DNA of 64,000 nt from NCBI GenBank assembly GCA_016234445.1, contig JACRBT010000005.1:124001-188000 (forward strand), read 5' to 3'. The stretch comes from Chloroflexota bacterium (GTDB taxonomy: Bacteria > Chloroflexota > Dehalococcoidia > Tepidiformales > Tepidiformaceae). The translations under genes and the position numbers were made by a program. Below, piece after piece: positions 17,780 to 25,304 of this stretch (its first letter is position 1; each line of letters begins with the position of its first letter). Below the pieces are notes generated by a model. The model saw only the letters and a list, made by a program, of their open reading frames with translations, had not been told where the DNA came from and ran no database searches.

Positions 17780-18373
17780 TTGGACCCAGTCCCGCCAGCT
17801 GTACGGTCGGTCATGCGCAGGCTCGAGGCCGAAGACGCGCGCGATCGAGTGGATGGCACACCACGGGCACGGCGCCTGCGTGCCATCCAGCCGGAAGTTG
17901 GCGAGTTCTTGCTGGCGATCGCCACCGCCGTCGCCGCCCGGACGATCGTCGAGGTGGGAACCTCCGCGGGCTATTCGACCCTCTGGCTGGCGCTGGCGGC
18001 GGAGCGAACCGGCGGCCGCGTGACCACCTTCGAGGTCGACCCGGCGAAGGTCGCGATCGCCGCGCGAAACCTTGCCGAAGCGGGGCTCAGCCACCGCGTG
18101 GACTCGCGCCTCGAAGACGGCCTCGCCGGGCTTCAGCGGACGGCGGCCCAGGCTGACCTCGTCTTCATCGACGCGGAAAAGGAAGACTACGAGAGCTTCT
18201 TGGAGCCAGCGGTGCGGGCCCTTCGCCCCGGCGGCACCCTCGTCGCCGACAACCTGACCTCCCACGCGGAGGACCTGGCGGGCTTCCGCGCGAAGGCACT
18301 CGGCCATCCCCACCTGAGCGGCCTCGTCGTCCCCATCGGCCGCGGCGAACTCCTGGCAGTGAAGATCGACTGA
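17780..18373 (+). CDS. O-methyltransferase (class I SAM-dependent, OMT_3 type)
   Basis: 197 residues. SAM motif I is VEVGTSAGYSTLWLALA near residues 56-72, acidic motif TTFEVDP near residues 80-86, DLVFIDAEKEDYESFLEPA near residues 125-143 and LRPGGTLVADN near residues 147-157. This is the metal-dependent caffeoyl-CoA/catechol-type group, though the substrate is unknown. The start is TTG, 8 nt after AAGGAG. Its codon use is slightly less GC-biased than etfBA. 43 bp after etfA, so it may be read with it. Confidence 0.88.
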   Translation: MDPVPPAVRSVMRRLEAEDARDRVDGTPRARRLRAIQPEVGEFLLAIATAVAARTIVEVGTSAGYSTLWLALAAERTGGRVTTFEVDPAKVAIAARNLAEAGLSHRVDSRLEDGLAGLQRTAAQADLVFIDAEKEDYESFLEPAVRALRPGGTLVADNLTSHAEDLAGFRAKALGHPHLSGLVVPIGRGELLAVKID

Positions 18374-18374
18374 C

Positions 18375-18446
18375 GCCGGCAGGGCGGTTCTAGGCCTGGG
18401 TGGATGCCGCGGCGTTGCCGCGCAACCGCTGGCGGCGACGCCTCAA
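18375..18446 (+). repeat. Imperfect direct repeat, copy A
   Basis: About 72 bp that recurs about 489 bp downstream with roughly four fifths identity by eye. Shared cores include GATGCCGCGG and GTTGCCGCGCA. It begins just after the methyltransferase stop. It looks like a decayed copy of the 3' end of the minus-strand gene that ends inside copy B. Confidence 0.55.
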
Positions 18447-18456
18447 GAGGGGCACC

Positions 18457-18540
18457 ATGAACACGACGCGCATGGCACGCGAGGTCACGCTCAGGCCTGC
18501 GCCCGGTGCCCGGTCTCACGACGAAGGAGGATGCACGTGA
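18457..18540 (+). CDS. 27-codon leader ORF coupled to the small membrane protein
   Basis: ATG to TGA, 27 residues, basic N half (MNTTRMAREV). The TGA overlaps the GTG at 18537 of the next gene as GTGA, and the frame covers that gene's AAGGAGG. A GAGGGG run sits before its own ATG. It may be a coupling leader or chance; no homology is known to me. Confidence 0.3.
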   Translation: MNTTRMAREVTLRPAPGARSHDEGGCT

Positions 18541-18773
18541 GCGTTCCCACCGTCGAGTGGGACGGATGGCGTATCTCGACCGTCACGCTCTCGATCCTGA
18601 TTCTGCTTTTCTCCGCCTCGGTTGCGGCCGCGTGGGTCTCTCCGCGGAACTTGGCCGGACGCGAGCGTCTACTTGCGCGGCTTGGCTGTCTCACACTGGC
18701 CGTCGTCGCCTGGCTGCTGGCGCTCCTGTTGATCGCCGGGACGATAGTCGGACGGATTGGAATCGCTGTTTAG
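18537..18773 (+). CDS. Small two-helix membrane protein (78 aa)
   Basis: 78 residues with two hydrophobic helices: about residues 14-33 (TVTLSILILLFSASVAAAWV) and about residues 47-70 (LTLAVVAWLLALLLIAGTIV). A basic loop lies between them. GTG is preferred over ATG 18531 because AAGGAGG at 18524-18530 is 6 nt from the GTG but touches the ATG. It lies between two direct repeats and next to a secreted protein gene on the other strand. Function unknown. Confidence 0.55.
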   Translation: MSVPTVEWDGWRISTVTLSILILLFSASVAAAWVSPRNLAGRERLLARLGCLTLAVVAWLLALLLIAGTIVGRIGIAV

Positions 18774-18863
18774 GAAGGTTCAGGGGGCGAGTGCTCGGGC
18801 CCGCCGGGACGCTGAAGCCAGGGCGTCGCGCACCGGCTGCCTCCTCCGTGTCGCCTCGGGGAG

Positions 18864-18936
18864 GCCGGCGGGGCGGGTGTTAGGCTTGGGTAGATGCCGC
18901 GGAGTTGCCGCGCAGCTACTGGCGTCGCCGCCTCAG
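18864..18936 (+). repeat. Imperfect direct repeat, copy B
   Basis: Second copy of the repeat seen at 18375-18446. Its right part encodes, on the minus strand, the last residues and TAG stop of the secreted protein gene. In copy A the stop is changed. Confidence 0.55.
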
Positions 18937-19503
18937 CCGCCAGGCCAGGAGCCCTCCGCCCCCGCCCACCGCCAGCAGCACCGCCGCCACAGATGCAACG
19001 ACCGCCGCTCCGGCACCGTCATCCGTCGCGTTCGCTCGAAGCGCCGCCTCGTACTCTTCGGATGTCACCGGGATGCCATGGGCGGCCAGCACCTGGAGCC
19101 CTCGCTCGCCCACCACACGTGGCAGGGGCGCCGCTCCCGGGACGGGATTGAGAATGAGAGCCGCCTGGCTCCCCTTGTATTCGGGATAGAAACGGCCCGT
19201 CTGGTCTCCTAGTGCCGGGTCGCGCGGAGGAGTCAGCGGCTTGTTGGCGCTCGGGTCCCACGCCGCTCCCCAATACAGGGCCACGTCGAGGTGGGGCCGC
19301 TCCCCTGCGTGCGGCAGCGGCCCCTCGAAGGTGTCGCCGCTGATGATCTCGTAATTCTCCGCCCACGAATCCACCAGCACGGGCTTGCGAAGGGCGTCCC
19401 CGGTGATGAGCGTGTACCACGGGGCGGCCGCATCCGCCGACCGTCCGCCGAGCGCCAGGACGGCCAGCAAGCACGCCCCCAGGGCCACCGTCGCCCGGGT
19501 CAT
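18916..19503 (-). CDS. Secreted, C-terminally anchored protein of unknown function
   Basis: 195 residues. A signal peptide (VALGACLLAVLALGGRSADA) is followed by an extracytoplasmic domain with PWYTLITGDALRKP, WAENYEIISGDTFEGP and LDVALYWGAAW, then a C-terminal membrane helix (about residues 163-187) and an Arg-rich tail. That layout resembles a wall- or membrane-anchored surface protein, but no LPXTG is present. On the minus strand TTGCAA, an 18-bp spacer and TACCCT form a possible promoter. The start at ATG 19503 is chosen to put the signal peptide at the N-terminus; GTG two codons upstream is possible. Unknown family. Confidence 0.65.
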   Translation of the reverse strand: MTRATVALGACLLAVLALGGRSADAAAPWYTLITGDALRKPVLVDSWAENYEIISGDTFEGPLPHAGERPHLDVALYWGAAWDPSANKPLTPPRDPALGDQTGRFYPEYKGSQAALILNPVPGAAPLPRVVGERGLQVLAAHGIPVTSEEYEAALRANATDDGAGAAVVASVAAVLLAVGGGGGLLAWRLRRRRQ

Positions 19504-19567
19504 CGTCACGCCATCACCACGCCGGGAGGGTACTCGCGGGCGCACGGTGATTGCAAGCTGTCAATCG

Positions 19568-19644
19568 TGGTACGGCTGGAGGGATTCGAACCCCCGACCC
19601 TCTGTTCCGAAGACAGATGCTCTATTCCACTGAGCTACAGCCGC
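19568..19644 (-). tRNA. tRNA-Arg (anticodon TCG)
   Basis: Full cloverleaf on the minus strand. The acceptor arm GCGGCTG pairs with CAGCCGT (one G-U), the D arm is GCTC...GAGC, and the anticodon arm TCTGT-CTTCGGA-ACAGA has anticodon TCG at 19610-19608. The T arm has GGTTCGAATCC. The CCA tail is encoded. It reads CGA, a rare codon in this GC-rich DNA. Upstream on the minus strand TTGCCG-18-CATACT is a possible promoter, followed by an 8-bp hairpin (GGAACCGC/GCGGTTCC). Confidence 0.95.
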
Positions 19645-19728
19645 CCGAACCGCGGCCGGAACCGCCCGCCCGCGGTTCCAGTATGCCTTCGCGCCAGAAG
19701 CGGCGGCAACTTCGGCGGCAACGCGAGC

Positions 19729-19752
19729 GGGCGAGCCGCAGCGGGCTCGCCC
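19729..19752 (-). terminator. 9-bp hairpin after the MMPL gene (no U tract)
   Basis: GGGCGAGCC and GGCTCGCCC form a perfect 9-bp stem with a 6-nt loop 24 bp past the MMPL stop. There is no T run on the minus strand, so it may end transcription only with Rho or protect the 3' end. Confidence 0.35.
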
Positions 19753-19775
19753 TTTCTTCGCTCGCGGTGGCAGCG

Positions 19776-22034
19776 CTATTCGGCGGCCATCAGCGGGTGC
19801 TCCAACGCCTCCGGGACGAAGCGGGCCGCCCCTGCTGGCTTGCCTTCGATCCCGAGGTCGGGAAGCCATTCCAGCCAGCTCGGGAAGTACCAGTTCCAGT
19901 CCCCCAGCAGCTCCATGCTCGCCGGCACGAGCACCATCCGGATGATCGTGGCGTCGACCAGGATCGCGACGGCGAGCCCGAATCCGACCTGCTGGAAGAT
20001 GACCAGGTCGCTCGACGCCATCGCCGCGAACACCGCGACCATGATTAGCGCCGCCCCCGTGATGATCCCCGCGGTCTGGCGCAGCCCGTGGACGACCGAC
20101 AGCGTGTTCTCGCCGGTAGCGTCGTATCGCTCCTTGATCCGGCTGAGCAGGAAGACGTGGTAGTCCATCGACAACCCGAAGAGGATGGCGAAGAGGAACA
20201 GCGGGAGCCAGGACTCGATGACCGGAGACTCCCGGAAGCCCAGCAGGTCCGTCCCTACCCCCTTCTGGAAGACCAGCACCAGCAGTCCGTACGCGGCGCC
20301 GACCGACAGCATGTTCATGGCCACCGCCTTCAGCGGCACCACGATCGAGCGGAAGACGAGCATCAGCAGCAGGAAGCTCATCCCGAGGACGAACGTGAAG
20401 ACCAGCGGCAGGTAGCTCACCTGAGCCTGGACCGAGTCGACCGACTCCGCCGTGGGCCCGCCCACGAAGACCTCTGCCTCGCTGCCATTGAAGGCTGCGG
20501 GGATGTAGTCGTTTCGCAGCCGTTCGAGCGCGGACTTCGACTCGCGGCTGGAAAAGTCCCCCGGCATGGCAACGGTCAGGAGGGCGATGTCGCCGGCTTC
20601 GTTCGTCTCCAGCCTCGTCGCCCCGAAGAACCCGTCGTCCCCAACCGACTTCGTGAGCCGCTCGACGCCTGCCGTCACGGCTGCGGCATTGACGTCCGGG
20701 GCGTCAATCACGACGTCCGCCGTGAGCACCCCGTCCGAGAACTCCCTGTTCAAGACGTCGAAGGCGTGGCGAGCGTTGCTGTCCTCCGGCAACGTCCCGA
20801 TCCCGACATTCCCGAGGTTGAAGTCGAGAACCGGCAGCGTCGCGGCCACCAGAAGGCCCCCGGAAAGAAGCACGCTGACGACCGGGCGCGCGGTGACGAA
20901 CCTCGTTGCCGTTGCCCAGGGGCCGCCGGCATCGTCCACGTCCAGGTTGGTCCGGCGCCCGTTCCACGGCAGCGACAGCCAGTTGACGCGGTCGCCCAGG
21001 AGCGACAGCACGGCCGGGAGCAGCGTCAGGGCGGCGAGCACGGTTGCCGCCACGACGAGCATCGCCCCTACCCCGAAGCTTCGGAACACCGGGTCCGGGG
21101 TGACGAGCATCCCGCCGAGGGCGATCGCGACGGCCATCCCCGAGAAGAGGACCGCGCGGCTGGCGGTGGCGCCGGCGGCCGTGATCGCCTCGACCTTCGG
21201 CTTGCCGGCCGCACCTTCCTCCCGGAAGCGCTGGACGATGAACAGCGAGTAGTCGATGCCGACAGCCAGGCCGATCATCGTGATGATGAAGACGACGAAG
21301 TCCGACATCCCCATCGCGTTGCTGACAAGCGCCGTGGCGCCGACGGCGACGAAGATGGAGGCGACCGCGGCAACGATCGGCAGGCCCGCCGCGACCGCTG
21401 CTCCGAAGACGACGAGGAGGATCACCAGCGCGATGCCCAGGCCAATCACTTCGCCCTGCCTCAGGGTTTCGGCCATCGACGAGCTGATTTCGACCCCGAC
21501 GCTTCCGAAGCCGACGGTGGTCACGCGGAAACCCTCGCTTCCGTCGGCGGCGTGGACTACGTCGATCAGCGGTTCTGCCGTGATTGAGGCATCGGCTTCG
21601 CCGCCGATCAACGTGGTGGGCAGGATGACCGTGTGCCCGTCGCCCGAAACGAGGCCTTCCCCGCCGTCCCGGTAACTCACTACCGACTTGACTTCGGGGA
21701 CGGCCCTGAGGTCGGCCACGAGCGAGTCGACGAAGTCCGCGAACGCCGCCTGATCCGCCGTTGAGTCCGTGGACTCGACGACGATGTACTCCTCCGGTGA
21801 CGTCTGGGCGCGCAGCCGTTCCTTGATCAGGTCGTTCGCCCGCGTTGCCTCGGTCCCGGCGGTTCCCGCGTCCGACGAGAGGTTCATCAGGCCGGACGCG
21901 GCGAACGCGGCGGCGAGCAGCACTACCCAGAAAGCAAGCGTGCGCCACGGGTGGAGGGCAGCCGCGCGGGTCAGCCCCCCCGTGAAGCCGATGCCTTGCG
22001 GCGCGCGGCCGTTGTTGGCATGTGTCCCTTTCAT
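19776..22034 (-). CDS. MMPL/RND-family transporter
   Basis: 752 residues, close to YdfJ/MmpL proteins. There are two repeats of one helix, an extracytoplasmic domain and five helices. The first set has GIALVILLVVFGAAVAAGLPIV near residue 196 and the family motif GIDYSLFIVQRFREE near residues 258-272. The second repeats it as GLSMDYHVFLLSRIKERYD near residues 627-645. Both D-Y pairs, which carry the proton relay, are present. It exports lipids or hydrophobic compounds; the cargo is unknown. AAGGAGG lies 6 nt before the ATG. It follows a NarL-type two-component pair on the same strand, the arrangement of ydfH-ydfI-ydfJ in Bacillus. Confidence 0.92.
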   Translation of the reverse strand: MKGTHANNGRAPQGIGFTGGLTRAAALHPWRTLAFWVVLLAAAFAASGLMNLSSDAGTAGTEATRANDLIKERLRAQTSPEEYIVVESTDSTADQAAFADFVDSLVADLRAVPEVKSVVSYRDGGEGLVSGDGHTVILPTTLIGGEADASITAEPLIDVVHAADGSEGFRVTTVGFGSVGVEISSSMAETLRQGEVIGLGIALVILLVVFGAAVAAGLPIVAAVASIFVAVGATALVSNAMGMSDFVVFIITMIGLAVGIDYSLFIVQRFREEGAAGKPKVEAITAAGATASRAVLFSGMAVAIALGGMLVTPDPVFRSFGVGAMLVVAATVLAALTLLPAVLSLLGDRVNWLSLPWNGRRTNLDVDDAGGPWATATRFVTARPVVSVLLSGGLLVAATLPVLDFNLGNVGIGTLPEDSNARHAFDVLNREFSDGVLTADVVIDAPDVNAAAVTAGVERLTKSVGDDGFFGATRLETNEAGDIALLTVAMPGDFSSRESKSALERLRNDYIPAAFNGSEAEVFVGGPTAESVDSVQAQVSYLPLVFTFVLGMSFLLLMLVFRSIVVPLKAVAMNMLSVGAAYGLLVLVFQKGVGTDLLGFRESPVIESWLPLFLFAILFGLSMDYHVFLLSRIKERYDATGENTLSVVHGLRQTAGIITGAALIMVAVFAAMASSDLVIFQQVGFGLAVAILVDATIIRMVLVPASMELLGDWNWYFPSWLEWLPDLGIEGKPAGAARFVPEALEHPLMAAE

Positions 22035-22049
22035 CTCGTACCTCCTTGG

Positions 22050-22078
22050 AGCCTCTGCCAGGCTTCACAACAGAGGCT
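22050..22078 (-). promoter_or_regulatory. Leader hairpin just before the MMPL ribosome binding site
   Basis: AGCCTCTG and CAGAGGCT form an 8-bp stem with a 13-nt loop directly upstream of the AAGGAGG site. It could affect translation of the transporter. Confidence 0.35.
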
Positions 22079-22156
22079 AAGAGGCCCCGCCGGCGGCGGC
22101 GTCGCCCAGGAAAGGGAACTTGTCGTCAACGCCAGGGGGATTTTCTCGAGCCCGGC

Positions 22157-22174
22157 CTACCCCTTCCGGGGTAG
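22157..22174. promoter_or_regulatory. NarL-type 7-2-7 palindrome between regulator and MMPL genes
   Basis: CTACCCC-TTCC-GGGGTAG is a perfect 7-bp inverted repeat. Read as TACCCCT-TC-CGGGGTA it fits the NarL-family pattern TACYYMT-N2-AKRRGTA at 13 of 14 positions. It lies about 120 bp before the MMPL start and about 30 bp upstream of a minus-strand TTGACG (22129-22124). The regulator encoded next door has a NarL-type DNA-binding domain, so it is the obvious candidate binder. It could instead be only a weak hairpin; no T tract follows on either strand. Confidence 0.5.
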
Positions 22175-22202
22175 CTGCCGCTCTCAGCGGGCGGCCGGTC
22201 GC

Positions 22203-22871
22203 CTAGTTCGTCCTCGGCTTCACCAGGCCGATGTCGTAGGCGAGGATGACGGCTTGCGCCCGGCCGTGGAGGTCGAGCTTGTCGAACACGTGCTTCACGT
22301 GCGTCTTCACCGTGCCCTCGGAGACGACCAGGTGGGCCGCGATCTCAACGTTCGAAAACCCCTGCGCCACGAGCTCGAACACTTCGCGCTCGCGCTGGGT
22401 TAGCGCCTCAAGCAGGCCGTCGTCCACGCCCGTCGAAGGTGGCGGCGCGGCGAACTGACCGATAAGGCGGCGGGTGACGGAGGGCGCCAGTAGCGCTTCG
22501 CCCGAGGCGACAACCCGGATGCCCGCGACGAGGTCATCCGCCCGCGTGCGCTTGAGCAGGAAGCCCGTGGCCCCTGCTCGCAGCGCTTCGTACACGTACT
22601 CGTCGAGTTCGAAGGTCGTCAGGATCATCACCCGCGAACTTTCGGACCGGCCCAGCGCGGTGATCCTCCGCGTCGCCTCCAGCCCGTTCATCACCGGCAT
22701 CTGGACGTCCATGAGGATGACGTCCGGGTCGAGCGTTGTCGTCAGGTGGACCGCCTCGGCGCCGTTGCCAGCCTCCGCGACGACTTCGATGTCCGGCTCC
22801 GCCTCGATGATGAGGCGCAGGCCCGCGCGCACGAGGTTCTCGTCGTCCACCAGCAGCACGCGGATGCTCAC
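22203..22871 (-). CDS. NarL/FixJ-type response regulator
   Basis: 222 residues. Receiver domain with acidic pocket D9-D10, phosphoacceptor D55 (VILMDVQMP) and Lys in FLLKR near residue 107. A linker leads to a LuxR-type helix-turn-helix: LTQREREVFELVAQGFSNVEIAAHLVVSEGTVKTHVKHVF near residues 154-193. Start GTG overlaps the kinase stop as GTGA, so the pair is coupled. It probably controls the MMPL gene through the palindrome between them. Confidence 0.95.
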   Translation of the reverse strand: MSIRVLLVDDENLVRAGLRLIIEAEPDIEVVAEAGNGAEAVHLTTTLDPDVILMDVQMPVMNGLEATRRITALGRSESSRVMILTTFELDEYVYEALRAGATGFLLKRTRADDLVAGIRVVASGEALLAPSVTRRLIGQFAAPPPSTGVDDGLLEALTQREREVFELVAQGFSNVEIAAHLVVSEGTVKTHVKHVFDKLDLHGRAQAVILAYDIGLVKPRTN

Positions 22872-24139
22872 GCGGTGTCTCCCTTGAAGGGGAGTCTCGC
22901 GTGGACCCGGTACCCGCCCCCGGCCGCCGGGCCAGCAACGAGATCTCCGCCGAAAAGCGCGACGCGCTCCTTCATGCCGACGAGACCCCTCCCTCCTTCC
23001 GAGTCGCCTCCGCCCTGTTTCGGCGACCCCCGCCCATCGTCGACCACGTCGAGCTCCAGGCTGTTGTCGCCATACCGGATCGCCACCCGGACTCGCGACG
23101 CCTGTGAGTGTTTGAGGGCGTTGGTCAGCGCCTCCTGCACAATCCGGTACGCCGACAGGTCCACGCTCGCCGGCAGGTCCATCCGGCTCCCTTCGACGGA
23201 AACATCGACCGGCAGGCCCGCTTCGGAGACCTGGGCAGCCAGGTTGTCCACCGACGCCAGCCGGGGCTGCGGCGCCAGCGCCTCCCCGCCGCCGTCCGCG
23301 GCGCGCAGCAGGCCAAGCATCCGCTCCATGTCAGACAGAGCTTCGCGACCCGCTGCCTCGATCGACGCGAGTGAGTCCCGGGCTGCCTCCGGCCTCGACT
23401 CAAACACCCGCTGTGCTCCCGCCGCCTGGAGCACGACAACGTTGAGCGCGTGCCCAACGATGTCGTGCAGCTCCCGGGCGATGCGGGCGCGCTCGGCGGC
23501 GACGGCCTCTTTGGCCAGGGCTTCGCGCTCGCGTTCGAGCGCGGCGGCACGCGCGCCGGCTGCTTCCGCTTGTTCCCCCCGGACCCGGACAAAGGTGCCC
23601 ACGAACCACGTGACCGCCCAGGTGGCCGCTGTCCCTGCCGCCCCGGCGGAACTGAAATCGTCGCGGGTCGTGGCGAAGTAGCCACCGAGCGCCAGGGCGG
23701 TGGCCACCACGGCAACCGCCGCAGTCAGGCCGGTCGTCAGGGTTGCCGCCGTGTACACCGCGATCAGCGAGCCGAACGTCCCCGGCTGCACCACCGCGTA
23801 CCCCATAGCGGCGTACAGAACGATCGCGGCGCCGGTGACGACGACCACCCCGAGGGGAGCGACGCGCCGCCAGGCGACCGGCAGCGTCTGGAAGAGCACC
23901 AGCACCGTCCCGATAAAGTCGTCCTCCCGGAATCGTTCGTCACCGTTGCGGCTGGCAACCACACCGATCGCGGCCGCGGCGAGCGTGACGGCGATCAGCG
24001 CGTCCAACACGTACGGATCGATTCCGCGGACGCGAGCGACCAGGCCGCTCGTCTCTCCACGCGGGGGCCCTTGCTGCGTGCTCGCGTGTCCCACTTGGCC
24101 AACCCTTCGTTCAGGGCGAGCAGATGGCGTACTGGCCAT
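22868..24139 (-). CDS. Sensor histidine kinase, HisKA_3 (NarL-partner) type
   Basis: 423 residues from ATG 24139. Five or so membrane helices between residues 45 and 165 with almost no external loop suggest sensing within the membrane, as in LiaS/DesK-like kinases. A coiled coil (EQAEAAGARAAALEREREAL) leads to the phosphorylation helix ERARIARELHDIVGHALNVVV, with the His near residue 230. The HATPase domain has RIVQEALTNALKHSQA, VVDDGRGSP and GGRGLVGMKERVALFGG. The frame continues upstream into the VWA gene, but this ATG has a GAGGG site and gives a normal N-terminus. Coupled to the regulator by GTGA. Confidence 0.9.
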   Translation of the reverse strand: MASTPSARPERRVGQVGHASTQQGPPRGETSGLVARVRGIDPYVLDALIAVTLAAAAIGVVASRNGDERFREDDFIGTVLVLFQTLPVAWRRVAPLGVVVVTGAAIVLYAAMGYAVVQPGTFGSLIAVYTAATLTTGLTAAVAVVATALALGGYFATTRDDFSSAGAAGTAATWAVTWFVGTFVRVRGEQAEAAGARAAALEREREALAKEAVAAERARIARELHDIVGHALNVVVLQAAGAQRVFESRPEAARDSLASIEAAGREALSDMERMLGLLRAADGGGEALAPQPRLASVDNLAAQVSEAGLPVDVSVEGSRMDLPASVDLSAYRIVQEALTNALKHSQASRVRVAIRYGDNSLELDVVDDGRGSPKQGGGDSEGGRGLVGMKERVALFGGDLVAGPAAGGGYRVHARLPFKGDTA

Positions 24140-24219
24140 CCCTCGCCGAAGTCGACGCAGGCAATGGTAGTCCACCCACGAGATGTTCACGATCCCGCCG
24201 CTCTTCCCGGTTGACCTCG

Positions 24220-25302
24220 CTACGGGTAGCGGTTCCACGCCAGCGACAGGGCCACAGCCACGATCGCCGCCAGCGCACCCATCGCCACGAAGGCCACGCT
24301 GACCTCCCGGTCCTCTTTGGTGACTGCGACCTCGTTCGGGAGGTCCTTGAAGACTTCGTCCAGCTGCTCGGCGTCCTCGGCCTTGTGGTAGGTTCCGCCG
24401 GTGAGTTCGGCGATGCTCGCGAGGGTTTCCTCGTCGACCACCAGCGACTGGCGCCGCGCTCCGCCACCGCCCCCACCGCCGCCCACGCCCCCGGGGCCTC
24501 CGAACTGGCCCGGCAGGGCGCCGCTCCCGAGCTGGTCCCGCGAGCACACCAGCGGGGCCGGGGTATCCGTGCCGAACCCGATGGTGTAGACCCGAACGCC
24601 GCGATCCGCGGCCTCTTGCGCCGCCACGATCGGGTCGACTCCCTGCGTCGTCGCCCCGTCCGTCAGCAGCACGATGATGTCCGGCTGATAGTCACCCGCG
24701 ACTGCCACCGCGGGGCCGCCGGGGGTCGCGTCGAGGTCGATCCCGCTCCGGGACACGTTCGGGTTGATCTCGGCGATCGCGTCCACGGCCTTGAGAACCG
24801 CGCTCCCGATCGCCGTCCCGCGGGCGGCCCGGAACGCCTCGATCGCCGCGAGTAGTTCCTTCCGATCCGTCGTCGGGGGCACCACCAGTTGGGCCAGCCC
24901 CGAGAATGCCACGATGCCGATCCGCGTGTCCCCGGGCTGGTCCTTGATGAACCGGCTGGCGACGTCCTGGGCCGCGGTCAGCCGGTTCGGAGCCACGTCC
25001 GAGGAACACATCGAGAGCGAGACGTCCATCGCGAGGATGATCGAAGCCCGTTTCGTCGGCACCGCGACGACCGCCTGAGGGCGCGAAGCCGCGACCATGA
25101 GGCTGGCCAGGCTCAGCAGGTACAGCGCGAACGGAAGGTGCCGGCGCCAACGGGCGTGCCTCGGAAGCGCGTCCCGGATGAGCGAGAGGCTGGCGTAGCG
25201 CACCGCGAACCGGCGCTTCCGCCGCTGCAGCCAGGCGTAGATCGCGACCGCGACCGGGATCAGGATGAGGGACAGCAGGACGAGCGGCCAGGAGAACGAC
25301 AT
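24220..25302 (-). CDS. VWA-domain membrane protein (BatA/BatB-like)
   Basis: 360 residues. N-terminal helix (residues 5-24), a second near residues 58-76, a VWA domain and a C-terminal helix. The metal-site motif DVSLS is near residue 94, with GTAIGSAV near residue 162 and LLTDGATT near residue 215 completing the MIDAS. A glycine-rich loop (PGGVGGGGGGGG) at about residues 270-281 is an insert. Such proteins sit beside MoxR ATPases and DUF58 proteins and are thought to help metal or protein-complex maturation or envelope stress responses. 2 bp after the preceding VWA gene and last of the five-gene set before the kinase. Confidence 0.88.
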   Translation of the reverse strand: MSFSWPLVLLSLILIPVAVAIYAWLQRRKRRFAVRYASLSLIRDALPRHARWRRHLPFALYLLSLASLMVAASRPQAVVAVPTKRASIILAMDVSLSMCSSDVAPNRLTAAQDVASRFIKDQPGDTRIGIVAFSGLAQLVVPPTTDRKELLAAIEAFRAARGTAIGSAVLKAVDAIAEINPNVSRSGIDLDATPGGPAVAVAGDYQPDIIVLLTDGATTQGVDPIVAAQEAADRGVRVYTIGFGTDTPAPLVCSRDQLGSGALPGQFGGPGGVGGGGGGGGARRQSLVVDEETLASIAELTGGTYHKAEDAEQLDEVFKDLPNEVAVTKEDREVSVAFVAMGALAAIVAVALSLAWNRYP

Positions 25303-25304
25303 GG

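Noticed and set aside
18375-19644. Integrated element with the tRNA-Arg as attachment site
   Set aside because: No integrase gene and no copy of the tRNA 3' end nearby; the direct repeats are not tRNA sequence.
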